Shown here: piece by piece, positions 20,011-27,641 of the stretch
Layout: the number at the start of each line of letters is the position of its first letter
Position numbering within the stretch: the stretch's first letter is position 1
Assembly (NCBI RefSeq): GCF_016734765.1
Contig: NZ_JAERQE010000017.1
Span: forward strand, 41,959 to 105,958
Reading direction: 5' to 3'
Length of the DNA: 64,000 nucleotides
Source of the DNA: Microvirga soli
Lineage (GTDB): Bacteria; Pseudomonadota; Alphaproteobacteria; Rhizobiales; Beijerinckiaceae
Position numbers and translations under genes: made by a program
Notes under the pieces: generated by a model
The model's input: only the letters and a program-made list of their open reading frames with translations
The model's database searches: none
What the model was told of the DNA's origin: nothing

Positions 20011-20579
20011 GGCAGGTCCTTACATCCGAACGCGTCATCTAGTTTTATTGAGGCGGCTTTTGGGCCGGCCGGATGATCGGATCGTCCGGATGCCCGCCGC
20101 TTCTTCGGTCTTGTCGAGGGGTGGGTCCGGCAGGGGAGCCCGCTCCTCGCGGGCATCCTTTGGGCTTGAGTTCAGCCCAGAGTCGCCCGTCCCGCCCACG
20201 CTTTGCGGGCGGATTTCGTGGTATCTCGTTTCGTTCGCGTGGTGCGAAGCATCAAGAAAACCCCAGGGCGTCAAACAAAGGGTGCAGGCACCCCAAAAGG
20301 GACAGTATCGCTGTCCTAATGGGTTAAAACTGCCAGAGTTTGTTGCAGGGCACAAGTGGGTTTAGAAAAATTTTAGACAAAAGTTACAAGCCAACAACCT
20401 GGGATGTAACAAAAGCAGCTTTTCGACCCATCGGGACGCAAGTCTCAGCCGATGGGTCAATGTTCTTGACATGTTGCCGGAGACGCAGGGGTGGACCTGC
20501 CCACTTCTCCCGTAAGCGCATCCAAGCCATGCCTGAAAAGGCATTTCCCTTCCGGGCGTGATGTTCTAGGACAGCGCCC
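20011..20579. other. Long divergent spacer between gltB and ltaE with several hairpins
   Basis: No convincing gene lies here. Three hairpins follow one another at 20139-20155 (GCCCGC/GCGGGC), 20162-20178 (GGGCT/AGCCC) and 20192-20212 (CCGCCC/GGGCGG). A fourth is at 20299-20315 (GGACAG/CTGTCC). A perfect 10 bp inverted repeat, GACCCATCGG/CCGATGGGTC, spans 20425-20458, and a 6 bp stem with a GAAA tetraloop lies near 20529-20544 (ATGCCT/AGGCAT). The first group would be in the gltB leader and the last two in the ltaE leader, if the transcripts begin upstream of them. I cannot assign any to a known riboswitch or sRNA. Confidence 0.5.
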
Positions 20580-21656
20580 ATGAATTTCGCCAGCGACAAC
20601 ATCGTGGGAGCCAGCGCTCCCGTTCTCCAAGCCATCTTGCAGGCCAATGCCGGCGCCATGGCGGCTTACGGCAACGACGAAATCACCAAGCGCGTCAGAG
20701 AGCGCTTCAACGAGATCTTCGAGCGTGAGGTCTCCGTCTTCTTCGCGACGACCGGGACGGCGGCCAATGCGCTTGCCCTCGCGTCCGCCGTGCCACCCTA
20801 TGGCCTCTGCGTCTGCCATCGGGAGGCTCACATCATCGACGATGAATGCGGGGCGCCGGAATTCTTCATGCATGGGGCCAAGCTCGCCGGTCTGCCGGGC
20901 GTCGGTGCCAAGCTGAAGGCGGATGACGTTGCCGCTTATCTGAACAGCTTGCCTAAAGCCGTGAAGCAGATGCCGCCGAAGGCTCTCTCGATTTCGCAGG
21001 TGAGCGAGGGCGGCCTCGTCTACGGCCCGGATGAGCTGGCAGCCCTGGGGCAGGTCTGCCGCGATCACAGCCTGTCCTTCCACATGGACGGTGCCCGCTT
21101 TGCCAATGCCCTGGTGGCCCTCGGCTGCACCCCGGCCGAGATGACCTGGAAGCAGGGCGTCGACATCCTTTCCTTCGGGGCCACCAAGAACGGTGGCCTC
21201 ATGGCCGAGGCCATTGTGGTGTTCAAGCCGGAACTGGCGGAGGCGCTGGACTACCGCTCCAAGCGCGCCGGTCAGATCATCTCCAAAGGCAGGCTCATTG
21301 GGGCACAGTTCGAAGGCTACTTCGCGGACGATCACTGGCTCGCCAATGCCCGCCACGCCAACCGTATGGCCAAGCTCCTGTCGGAGGGGCTGATGCAGCT
21401 CCCCGGCGTGCGTCTTGCCTGGCCGACAGACGCCAACGAGGTCTTCCCGATCATCCCGCAGACCTTGAACAAGGCCCTCAAGGAAGCCGGCATCCTCTAC
21501 CATCCCTGGACCGAGCTAAGCCTGCCGGAAACGGAGCGGGTGGGAGAGAACGAGGTTTTGATCCGCCTCGTCGCCTCCTGGGCCACACAGGAGGAGGACG
21601 TGCGCAAGCTTCTGGAGATTGCCTCTTCCGGGGTATCGCGCCAAGCCGCTGAGTGA
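20580..21656 (+). CDS. ltaE: Low-specificity L-threonine aldolase
   Basis: This PLP enzyme cleaves L-threonine or allo-threonine to glycine and acetaldehyde and can act on related beta-hydroxy amino acids. The 358-residue product has the beta-eliminating lyase fold. MNFASDN opens the protein, MDGAR (169-173) holds the PLP-pyridine Asp, and Lys203 in FGATKNGG is the Schiff-base lysine. Family members of this subtype are found across Hyphomicrobiales. No operon partner is visible: hsp20 downstream is convergent. The preceding 120 bases are rich in hairpins. Confidence 0.92.
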   Translation: MNFASDNIVGASAPVLQAILQANAGAMAAYGNDEITKRVRERFNEIFEREVSVFFATTGTAANALALASAVPPYGLCVCHREAHIIDDECGAPEFFMHGAKLAGLPGVGAKLKADDVAAYLNSLPKAVKQMPPKALSISQVSEGGLVYGPDELAALGQVCRDHSLSFHMDGARFANALVALGCTPAEMTWKQGVDILSFGATKNGGLMAEAIVVFKPELAEALDYRSKRAGQIISKGRLIGAQFEGYFADDHWLANARHANRMAKLLSEGLMQLPGVRLAWPTDANEVFPIIPQTLNKALKEAGILYHPWTELSLPETERVGENEVLIRLVASWATQEEDVRKLLEIASSGVSRQAAE

Positions 21657-21764
21657 TTGCCCTAACCCTGCCGCATTCGCGCGCGAATGGTCATCTCAAG
21701 AGACCCTTGACCCACGGGGCAGCCCTCCAGCCCCAGCGGGATTTTACCAAGGACCAGGACTACC

Positions 21765-21798
21765 AAATAAAAAAGCGCCCCGGCATGTACCGGGGCGC
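21765..21798 (-). terminator. Terminator of hsp20
   Basis: On the minus strand the stem GCGCCCCGG/CCGGGGCGC with a 6-base loop is followed by TTTTTTATTT. It may also stop ltaE transcripts on the plus strand, where a weaker TCTTCGTTT follows. Confidence 0.9.
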
Positions 21799-21825
21799 TC
21801 TTCGTTTCAGCCGTGAAGCAGACGA

Positions 21826-22281
21826 TTAGGCAGCCTTTGCCTCGATGGTCTGAGCGGCGTTCGTGGAAATCGGAATGAGCTTCGGCTTCTTGGCCTCGGG
21901 CGTCTCGCGCACGAGGTCGAGGTGAAGCAGGCCGTTCTCGAGGGCAGCACCCACCACCTGAACGCCATCGGCCAGCTGGAAGCGCCGGTCGAAGCTGCGG
22001 GCCGCGATACCCTGGTGGAGAACGTCGACTTTGCGCTCTTCCGAAGGCTTGCGCTCACCGCGTACGGAAAGGGTGTTCTCCTTCACCTCGACCGTCAGGT
22101 CGCGATCGGTGAAGCCGGCGACCGCAATCGAGATGCGATAGGCATTCTCGCCGGTGCGCTCGATGTTGTAGGGCGGGTAGCTCGGGGCCGCATCGACGCT
22201 GACCATCTGGTCGAGCATCGAGAAGAGACGGTCGAAGCCGACCGTGTTGCGGTACAGGGGAGCGAGATCAAACTGTCGCAT
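21826..22281 (-). CDS. Small heat-shock protein, Hsp20 family
   Basis: This is an ATP-independent holdase chaperone that binds unfolding proteins under heat stress. The 151-residue protein has an N-terminal arm (MRQFDLAPLYRNTVGFDRLF), the alpha-crystallin domain (about 40-125), and the A-x-x-x-n-GLL motif seen as ENGLL that closes the fold in IbpA-type proteins. I set the start at the ATG at 22281, behind GGAGGA; the open frame reads further upstream but would pass through the leader. The gene is preceded by a heat-shock promoter and a ROSE-like RNA thermometer, and followed by a strong terminator, so it is a single-gene heat-shock unit. Confidence 0.95.
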   Translation of the reverse strand: MRQFDLAPLYRNTVGFDRLFSMLDQMVSVDAAPSYPPYNIERTGENAYRISIAVAGFTDRDLTVEVKENTLSVRGERKPSEERKVDVLHQGIAARSFDRRFQLADGVQVVGAALENGLLHLDLVRETPEAKKPKLIPISTNAAQTIEAKAA

Positions 22282-22371
22282 GGCATATCCTCCGCTTGAA
22301 GCAACATGCAGGAAATGAAGATCCACCTGTTGAGGCTGGATCCGGTTTTCGTGCCGCCGTCATGGCCGGCA
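22282..22371 (-). promoter_or_regulatory. ROSE-type RNA thermometer in the hsp20 leader
   Basis: In the 90-base leader the sequence TTGCTTC pairs with the ribosome site GGAGGA, leaving one G unpaired opposite the Shine-Dalgarno strand. This is the hallmark of ROSE elements, which block translation at low temperature and melt on heating. The core hairpin is at 22285-22307. Upstream inverted segments in the leader (for example GTGCCGGCC and GGCGGCAC, 22350-22372) could form the accessory stems. The family is known from rhizobial hsp genes; the assignment here rests on the core pairing only. Confidence 0.75.
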
Positions 22372-22378
22372 CGCTCTC

Positions 22379-22408
22379 GATGTGGGCGTGGATATGGTTG
22401 CTTTCAAG
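22379..22408 (-). promoter_or_regulatory. Heat-shock (RpoH) promoter of hsp20
   Basis: On the minus strand CTTGAAA is followed after 15 bases by CCCACATC, close to the sigma-32 consensus (CTTGAA, CCCCATnT). Its position predicts a start about 90 bases before the hsp20 ATG. Confidence 0.75.
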
Positions 22409-22483
22409 AGGGTCGTTCCTTAAGCCGAGCTGCCCTATAAAGAGGTCACCTTTTCGAGTTGGAACCCCGAGTTGGACCCCACT

Positions 22484-23623
22484 GTGGAATTCATCACCAC
22501 CTCTGACAATCCCGTGCCCGGCGAGCCGAAGCTGGTCAGCGTGACGACCCGCGACGGCATTGCGCTGCGAGCCGCCACCTGGATGCCGGAGACCGAGGAG
22601 CCGCAGGGCACGATCTGCATCCTGCAGGGCAGGGCGGAGTTCATCGAGAAGTATTTCGAGGTGGTGGGCGAACTCCTCGACCGGGGCTTTGCCGTCGTGG
22701 CCTTCGACTGGCGCGGGCAGGGGCTCTCGGGCCGGCAGGTGAGCAACCCGCGCAAGGGTCACGTCCGGCGCTTCTCCGATTACCGCCACGACCTTGAAGC
22801 GATCCGCGACCAGATTCTCGTGCCGCACATGCCGGAGCCGCATTTCGGGCTGGCCCATTCCATGGGCGGGGCCATTGCCCTGAATGCCGCCTACGAGACA
22901 TGGCTCCCCTTCCGCCGGCTCGTGACCACGACGCCGATGATCGCGCTGTGCATCATCAAGCGCACCCGCATCTCGGCCTCCTTCGCGCGATTCCTCAGGC
23001 TCTTCGGAATGGGCAAGATGTTCGTGCCCGGCGGCGGCGAAACCTCGATCTCCACCATGCCGTTCAAGGGCAATCGCCTGACCGGCGATCCTGTCCGCTA
23101 TGGCCGCAACGCCGAGGCTGCCCACGCCATCGGGGCCGGGGCCATCGGGGCCCCGACCGTCGCCTGGATCGACGGCGCCTTCCGGTTCATGAAGCGCTTC
23201 GCCGATCCGCGCTATGCCATCAAGATCCGCCTGCCCACGCTGATCGTGGCGGCTGGCGCCGACCCCGTCTGCGCGACACCCGCGACCGAGCGTTTCGCCT
23301 CCCGGCTCAAGGCGGGCCGTGTGATCGTCCTCCCGGGCGCCCGGCACGAGATCCTCATGGAGCGGGATGTAATCCGCGAGCAGTTCTGGGCCGCCTTCGA
23401 CGCCTTCATCCCGGGGACGCCCGATCCGGTGCCATCAGCAAAACGCGATCTGGCGGAGGTCGGTTTAACGGCTGAGCAGCTCGATGGCGGCGGCATGGAC
23501 CCGGCGGTCGCCCGCAGCGACGACGCGCCCGCCCTCAGCGGCGGAGCCGCCATCCCAGGCGGTGACGATGCCGCCGGCGCCCTCGATGATCGGGATCAAG
23601 GCCGCGATGTCGTAAGGCTTTAG
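22484..23623 (+). CDS. Alpha/beta hydrolase, lysophospholipase L2 (PldB)-like
   Basis: This is a serine hydrolase of the lysophospholipase/monoacylglycerol lipase group. The oxyanion region and FDWRGQGLSGR are followed by the nucleophile elbow GLAHSMGG and, near the C-terminus, PTLIVAAGADPVCAT (acid) and GARHEIL (His). No ATG suits the start; GTG at 22484 begins MEFITTSDNPVPG, and a TTG at 22472 is an alternative. The catalytic domain ends near residue 315 (AFIPG). The reading frame then runs on for about 65 codons, 53 of them antisense to the 3' end of hisN, so the natural stop may have been lost. The substrate is unknown. Confidence 0.85.
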   Translation: MEFITTSDNPVPGEPKLVSVTTRDGIALRAATWMPETEEPQGTICILQGRAEFIEKYFEVVGELLDRGFAVVAFDWRGQGLSGRQVSNPRKGHVRRFSDYRHDLEAIRDQILVPHMPEPHFGLAHSMGGAIALNAAYETWLPFRRLVTTTPMIALCIIKRTRISASFARFLRLFGMGKMFVPGGGETSISTMPFKGNRLTGDPVRYGRNAEAAHAIGAGAIGAPTVAWIDGAFRFMKRFADPRYAIKIRLPTLIVAAGADPVCATPATERFASRLKAGRVIVLPGARHEILMERDVIREQFWAAFDAFIPGTPDPVPSAKRDLAEVGLTAEQLDGGGMDPAVARSDDAPALSGGAAIPGGDDAAGALDDRDQGRDVVRL

Positions 23624-24247
23624 CCCCGACTCGACCACGAGGTCGATGTGGCCCGCCGCCAGCATGCAATAGGCGTAGCAATCGCAGCCGTAGCGGGCGA
23701 GGCGCGCGACGCTCTCCACCCGGTCATAGGCGCGCAGTTCGTCCCCGGCGAAGATGCGCGGGCTTGTGGTGGAGATCACCGCATCCTTGAGCGAGGCGCA
23801 GCGGCGGGCTTTCAGCTTGCGCTCGCCGCCGGGGCCGCGATAGGTCGCGCTGCCGGTATCGCCGAAGAAGCGCTCGCCGGTAAACGGCTGGTGCATCATG
23901 CCGAAAACCGGCTGCTTCTTGTGGGTCAGGCCGATCAGCGTGCCCCAGGTGGGAAGGCCCGCGATGAACGCTCGGGTGCCGTCGATGGGATCGAGAACCC
24001 AGACGTAATCCGCATCCGCTTGTTCGGCGCCGAATTCCTCGCCGATGATGCCGTGCGTGGGAAAGCTGCGCTTGATGAGATGGCGCATGGTCGCCTCACC
24101 GGCCCGGTCGGCCTCCGTGACCGGATCGAAGGCTCCGCCACGGGACTTGTCCTCCGTGGCGATGGCGGTGCGGAAGAAGGGAAGGATCGCCTGGCCTGAC
24201 TGGGTCGCGAGTTCATTGACGAAATGCGTGAAGTCGATGAGCGCCAT
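23465..24247 (-). CDS. hisN: Histidinol-phosphatase, inositol monophosphatase family
   Basis: It probably dephosphorylates histidinol phosphate in histidine synthesis, the HisN enzyme used by many Hyphomicrobiales and Actinobacteria. The 260-residue product has the Mg2+ site GEEFG (Glu70/71) and LDPIDGTRAF (Asp86, Asp89), and KPYDIAALIPIIEGAGG near the C-terminus. FIAGLPTWGTLIG after the DPIDGT box resembles HisN rather than SuhB. The ATG at 24247 was chosen since the domain starts there; the frame is open a further 132 bases upstream. Its 3' end overlaps the convergent hydrolase gene by 159 bases. Confidence 0.85.
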   Translation of the reverse strand: MALIDFTHFVNELATQSGQAILPFFRTAIATEDKSRGGAFDPVTEADRAGEATMRHLIKRSFPTHGIIGEEFGAEQADADYVWVLDPIDGTRAFIAGLPTWGTLIGLTHKKQPVFGMMHQPFTGERFFGDTGSATYRGPGGERKLKARRCASLKDAVISTTSPRIFAGDELRAYDRVESVARLARYGCDCYAYCMLAAGHIDLVVESGLKPYDIAALIPIIEGAGGIVTAWDGGSAAEGGRVVAAGDRRVHAAAIELLSR

Positions 24248-24362
24248 GGCGTCCCAATCCCCTGAAAGAATAATGCGGACGGCCTTGGCCCGCCTGCGGT
24301 GAGCTTTTATCAAGCGCCTGTCGCGCGGCAAGAGAGCAGCGGCGAATAAGGATCGAGAACGC

Positions 24363-25622
24363 ATGGATTCCGCGCCCAAGCCTGGCCCGACCCGCTCCGA
24401 GACGGCCCTTTTTCTGATTGCAGCCCTCGTGTCGATCTATGCAGTCAGCCAGTTCCTGCGCAACTCCATCGGGGTCATCGCCAATGATCTGGCCCGGGAG
24501 CTCGATCTCTCGGCCACCCAGACGGGGCTGCTCTCAAGCGCGTTCTTCTTCTCCTTCGCGGCCGTGCAGATTCCGATCGGCATCCTCATCGACCGCTATG
24601 GCCCCAAGCGCACCATGCTGGCGACGGCCGTGCTGACAGTGCTCGGCACTGTTCTCTTCGCACTCGCCCCCTCGGCTTCCCTGCTCATTGCCGCCCGGGT
24701 GCTGATGGGGCTCGGCTGCTCCACCTTCTTCATGGCCCCGCTGGTGATCTATGCGCGGCGCTTCTCCCCGGAGCGTTTTGCCGGGCTCACCAGCCTGCAG
24801 ATGGGCCTGGCCAATGTCGGTACCCTGGCGGCCACGGCTCCCTTGGCAGCGTCGGCTGCCGCCTTCGGCTGGCGGGCCTCGTTCCTGGCCGTTGCGGTCC
24901 TGACGGTCGCCATCGCCCTCATGATCGTCTTCCTCGTGCCCAAGGATTTAGGAGCGGACAGGCCGAAGGAGACATGGGCTGCCGCGTTGCGGGGCGTTGC
25001 CGCGGCCTTGAAGGTGCCTTCCTTCTGGCCCGTCTTCTTCATGCACTTGGCTACCTATGGCTGCTTCGTCTCCGTCGTCGGCCTCTGGGCCGGGCCGTGG
25101 CTGTCGGACGTGCATGGGGCGGATCTCACGACCAGAGGGAATGTCCTGCTCCTGGGCGCGTCGGCCCAGATCTGCGGCATGCTGCTGTGGGGGGCGATGG
25201 ATCGGTTCTGGGGGAGCTACAAGAAGCCGGTGATGATCGGCAGCACGATGACGATCCTGCTCCTCGCTGTCCTGGTGTTCGTGCCCCTGCCTCAGCCCTG
25301 GGCGACGCTCTGGTTCGTGCCGTTCGGCCTCTTCGTGGCCTACACGCCTATTCTCACCAGTCATGGAAAATCGCTGTTCCCGTCGGCCCTGACGGGGCGG
25401 GGCATTACGCTGATGAACATCGGAACCATGGGCGGGGCCTTCCTGTCGCAGAGCGTGACCGGCATGCTCATCGACCTTATGGGACGCTCTGAGCAGGGCC
25501 TCTACCGGCCCGAAGGCTATCGCCTCGTCTTCGGTGCCCTGGCGGCAGCGCTGCTGCTCAGCCTGCTCTTCTATACCAGAGCCATCGATCCTCATCCGAG
25601 CAGATATGCAACAAAGTCATAA
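24363..25622 (+). CDS. Major facilitator superfamily transporter
   Basis: This is a 419-residue inner-membrane carrier with about twelve membrane segments. The first is at about 16-33. The MFS loop 2-3 signature is seen as GILIDRYGPKRTML (about 78-91), and a central loop around residues 195-205 divides the two halves. The family resembles CynX/NarK-like or sugar-phosphate-type MFS permeases, but no substrate can be read from the sequence. It is divergent from hisN by 115 bp. An N-formylglutamate amidohydrolase lies downstream on the opposite strand, so no operon suggests the cargo. Confidence 0.87.
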   Translation: MDSAPKPGPTRSETALFLIAALVSIYAVSQFLRNSIGVIANDLARELDLSATQTGLLSSAFFFSFAAVQIPIGILIDRYGPKRTMLATAVLTVLGTVLFALAPSASLLIAARVLMGLGCSTFFMAPLVIYARRFSPERFAGLTSLQMGLANVGTLAATAPLAASAAAFGWRASFLAVAVLTVAIALMIVFLVPKDLGADRPKETWAAALRGVAAALKVPSFWPVFFMHLATYGCFVSVVGLWAGPWLSDVHGADLTTRGNVLLLGASAQICGMLLWGAMDRFWGSYKKPVMIGSTMTILLLAVLVFVPLPQPWATLWFVPFGLFVAYTPILTSHGKSLFPSALTGRGITLMNIGTMGGAFLSQSVTGMLIDLMGRSEQGLYRPEGYRLVFGALAAALLLSLLFYTRAIDPHPSRYATKS

Positions 25623-25697
25623 CTGAAGGCGAAATTTCTGTTGCAATTTGTGCGCTGCGGCGTAATTATTGCAGTGCGATATGGCGATGGCGTCGCC

Positions 25698-25796
25698 TTA
25701 TTGCATGCCCTTCTTGGGCGTTTCCTCCCTAAACTTCGGGCCGCTGGCAACAGTGGCCTTTTTCTTTGCCTGAAGCTCCTCGGAAAACTTTGAGCC
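25698..25796 (-). other. In-frame open extension after the stop of amidohydrolase copy 1
   Basis: Directly after TAA the frame reads GSKFSEELQAKKK and continues through ASGPKFREETPKKGMQ to a second TAA. There is no ATG, GTG or TTG at its 5' end, so it cannot be an independent gene in this frame. It could be a readthrough tail, a decayed short gene, or chance. Confidence 0.3.
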
Positions 25797-26687
25797 TTAT
25801 TCCGCCGCGATGGGCCGGGAGGTCAGTTCGCCGGCGATATCCGCGATCACCTGGGCGAAAGCCTGGGTTAGATCGTCGGCCAGCACCGGGAAGGCGGTTT
25901 TCTTCGCCATGCTGCGCTCGTCCATGTAGAGCGCCCGATTGATCTCGATCTGCAGGGCATGCCGCCCGAGGGCAGGTTCGCCGTAATGTTCGGTGATGAA
26001 GCCGCCCGCATAGGGCTTGTTGCGCACAACCGTGTAGCCGCGCCCCCGCAGAGCCGCCTCCGCGAGATCGATCAGCAGGGTGGCGCAGCTCGTCCCATAG
26101 CGGTCGCCGAGCACGATATCGGCCTTGATCCCATCCTCACGGCTGACGCTGGAAGAGGGCATGGAATGGCAGTCGATGAGAATGGCATGGCCGAAGAGCT
26201 GCGACGTGCGGCGCACCAGATGACGCAGAGTGCGGTGGTAGGGCTTGTAGAGCCATTCGATCCGGTGAAGAGCCTCGTCCACCGGCAGGCGCGAGCGGTA
26301 GATCTCCTGCCCGTCGGCCACGATGCGCGGGATCGTGCCCAAGCCTCCCGCCACCCGCATGGAGCGCGTGTTGGAGAAGGATGGCAGGCGCCCGTCGAAC
26401 ATCCGGGAATCGAGTTCGTAGGGCTCCCGGTTCAGGTCGAGGAAGGCCCGCGGGAAATGCGCCGTCATCAAGGGAGCGCCAAGCTCCATGACCGACGCGA
26501 ACAATTCATCGACGAAAGCGTCCTCGGACCGTCTCAGGGCAATGGCATCAAGCCGGGATGAAGCCAGAAAGGACGCCGGATAGATGGCACCCGCATGCGG
26601 CACGTTGAACACGAAAGGGACCGTCTGCATGGCAGGTTCGGTGACGGTGAAGGGAGGATCGAACTCGTCGACAATGGCTGGCCGCAT
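25797..26687 (-). CDS. N-formylglutamate amidohydrolase family protein (copy 1)
   Basis: This family hydrolyses N-formyl-L-glutamate to formate and glutamate, the last step of one histidine-degradation route, and is related to zinc carboxypeptidases. The 296-residue protein has NVPHAGAIYP near residue 29, FLDLNREPYELD about 86, and IDCHSMPSS, which supply the probable metal ligands. No other hut genes are nearby, so the natural substrate is uncertain. After the TAA stop, the same frame stays open for 32 codons of lysine- and glutamate-rich, coding-like sequence (25698-25796). A second family member lies at 32397. Confidence 0.88.
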   Translation of the reverse strand: MRPAIVDEFDPPFTVTEPAMQTVPFVFNVPHAGAIYPASFLASSRLDAIALRRSEDAFVDELFASVMELGAPLMTAHFPRAFLDLNREPYELDSRMFDGRLPSFSNTRSMRVAGGLGTIPRIVADGQEIYRSRLPVDEALHRIEWLYKPYHRTLRHLVRRTSQLFGHAILIDCHSMPSSSVSREDGIKADIVLGDRYGTSCATLLIDLAEAALRGRGYTVVRNKPYAGGFITEHYGEPALGRHALQIEINRALYMDERSMAKKTAFPVLADDLTQAFAQVIADIAGELTSRPIAAE

Positions 26688-26865
26688 CAGGAAATGAACT
26701 TGACTATGGTGGAAGAAAAGCCGGTCTTCAGGCTAGTGTAAGGCAGCGCCGTCGCCTGTCCATGACAATATCGTATCGAAACCGCGGCCTTCTTTCACGG
26801 CTTGTTTACTCTCGATCCGGCATGAAGGTCTGAACCCATTCGCTATGATTCGGGGCTGGCAACCG

Positions 26866-27222
26866 ATGAAGATCATTCTCGCCGAAGACGACAACGACAT
26901 GCGACGCTTCCTCGTGAAGGCGCTGGAGAACGCAGGCTACGACGTAGCCTCGTTCGACAACGGCCTTTCCGCCTATAACAGGCTGCGCGAGGAACCGTTC
27001 GAACTCCTGCTGACGGACATCGTCATGCCCGAGATGGACGGCATCGAGCTGGCCCGCAAGGCCACTGAGCTCGATCCGGACATCAAGGTGATGTTCATCA
27101 CGGGCTTCGCCGCCGTCGCGCTCAACCCGGACTCCCAGGCTCCTCGCGATGCGAAGGTCCTGTCGAAGCCGTTCCACCTGCGCGACCTGGTGACCGAGGT
27201 CGACAAAATGATGGCGGCCTAA
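26866..27222 (+). CDS. cpdR: Single-domain response regulator CpdR
   Basis: CpdR is a receiver-only protein that, when unphosphorylated, primes the ClpXP protease for cell-cycle substrates, and is phosphorylated by the CckA-ChpT relay. The 118-residue product is just a receiver domain: acidic pocket AEDDNDM (6-12), phospho-acceptor Asp51 in LLLTDIVMPEMDG, Thr about 80 (MFITGF), and Lys in LSKPFHLRDL. The sequence TGFAAVALNPDS after the threonine is characteristic of CpdR. The ATG at 26866 matches the family N-terminus; an ATG at 26845 would add seven residues. A tRNA gene follows. RcdA, which cooperates with CpdR, lies at 59.9 kb. Confidence 0.9.
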   Translation: MKIILAEDDNDMRRFLVKALENAGYDVASFDNGLSAYNRLREEPFELLLTDIVMPEMDGIELARKATELDPDIKVMFITGFAAVALNPDSQAPRDAKVLSKPFHLRDLVTEVDKMMAA

Positions 27223-27241
27223 AAAAGGCCTCCTACAAGGC

Positions 27242-27270
27242 TTGCGCCCGCGCCCGCTTGTGGGTATATC
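27242..27270 (+). promoter_or_regulatory. Candidate sigma-70 promoter of tRNA-Val
   Basis: TTGCGC (27242-27247) and TATATC (27265-27270) are 17 bases apart, about 40 bases before the tRNA. Confidence 0.5.
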
Positions 27271-27311
27271 GCCCCCACAGCCGAGACGGGACCTAAAAAT
27301 CACCGTTTCCC

Positions 27312-27386
27312 GGGCGCGTAGCTCAGCGGGAGAGCACTACGTTGACATCGTAGGGGTCGCTGGTTCGATCCCAGCCGCGCCCACCA
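27312..27386 (+). tRNA. tRNA-Val (GAC)
   Basis: The 75-base gene folds as a standard cloverleaf. The acceptor arm is GGGCGCG with CGCGCCC, the anticodon stem CTACG/CGTAG carries loop TTGACAT with anticodon GAC, and the T arm has the GGTTCGATCCC form. The discriminator A and the CCA are encoded. No integrase or attachment-site duplication is seen beside it. Confidence 0.97.
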
Positions 27387-27431
27387 TTTTTCTTTTTTCC
27401 GGCCTTCCCGAGGGGCCGCAGGAGACCGGAT

Positions 27432-27557
27432 ATGAAGATCCGTAACTCGTTGAAGTCGATCCGCGGCCGTCACCGCGACAACCAGCTGGTTCGTCGCAAG
27501 GGCCGGGTCTACATCATCAACAAGACCCAGAAGCGCTACAAGGCCCGTCAGGGCTGA
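27432..27557 (+). CDS. rpmJ: 50S ribosomal protein L36, zinc-free type
   Basis: This 41-residue protein of the large subunit reads [18 protein letters not shown] and ends [10 protein letters not shown]. It lacks the zinc-binding Cys/His set of the classic form and so belongs to the C-minus (YkgO-like) type usual in Alphaproteobacteria, where it is the only copy. The ribosome site is GCAGGAGA, seven bases before the ATG. It follows tRNA-Val by 45 bases and may share its transcript. A strong terminator follows, overlapping the start of the next gene. Confidence 0.95.
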   Translation: MKIRNSLKSIRGRHRDNQLVRRKGRVYIINKTQKRYKARQG

Positions 27558-27603
27558 AGTGGCGGGTGCGGCGATGCCGCACACGAGAATCTGAATTGAC
27601 CGT

Positions 27604-27641
27604 GCATGCCGGGACCCTAAAATTCCCGGCATGCGCTTTTT
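27604..27641 (+). terminator. Terminator of rpmJ, overlapping the next start codon
   Basis: The arms GCATGCCGGGA and TCCCGGCATGC are a perfect 11 bp stem with a 9-base loop, followed by GCTTTTT. The start codon of the following TPR gene (27631) lies inside the 3' arm. Confidence 0.88.

Noticed and set aside
20460..20579. A 4.5S/6S RNA or riboswitch before ltaE
   Set aside because: GGAAGG on the minus strand and a GAAA-loop hairpin on the plus strand recall known RNAs, but the SRP loop consensus and any complete riboswitch core are missing.
27312..27386. tRNA-Val as an integration site for a mobile island
   Set aside because: No integrase, direct repeat of the tRNA 3' end, or composition shift follows; ordinary core genes surround it.
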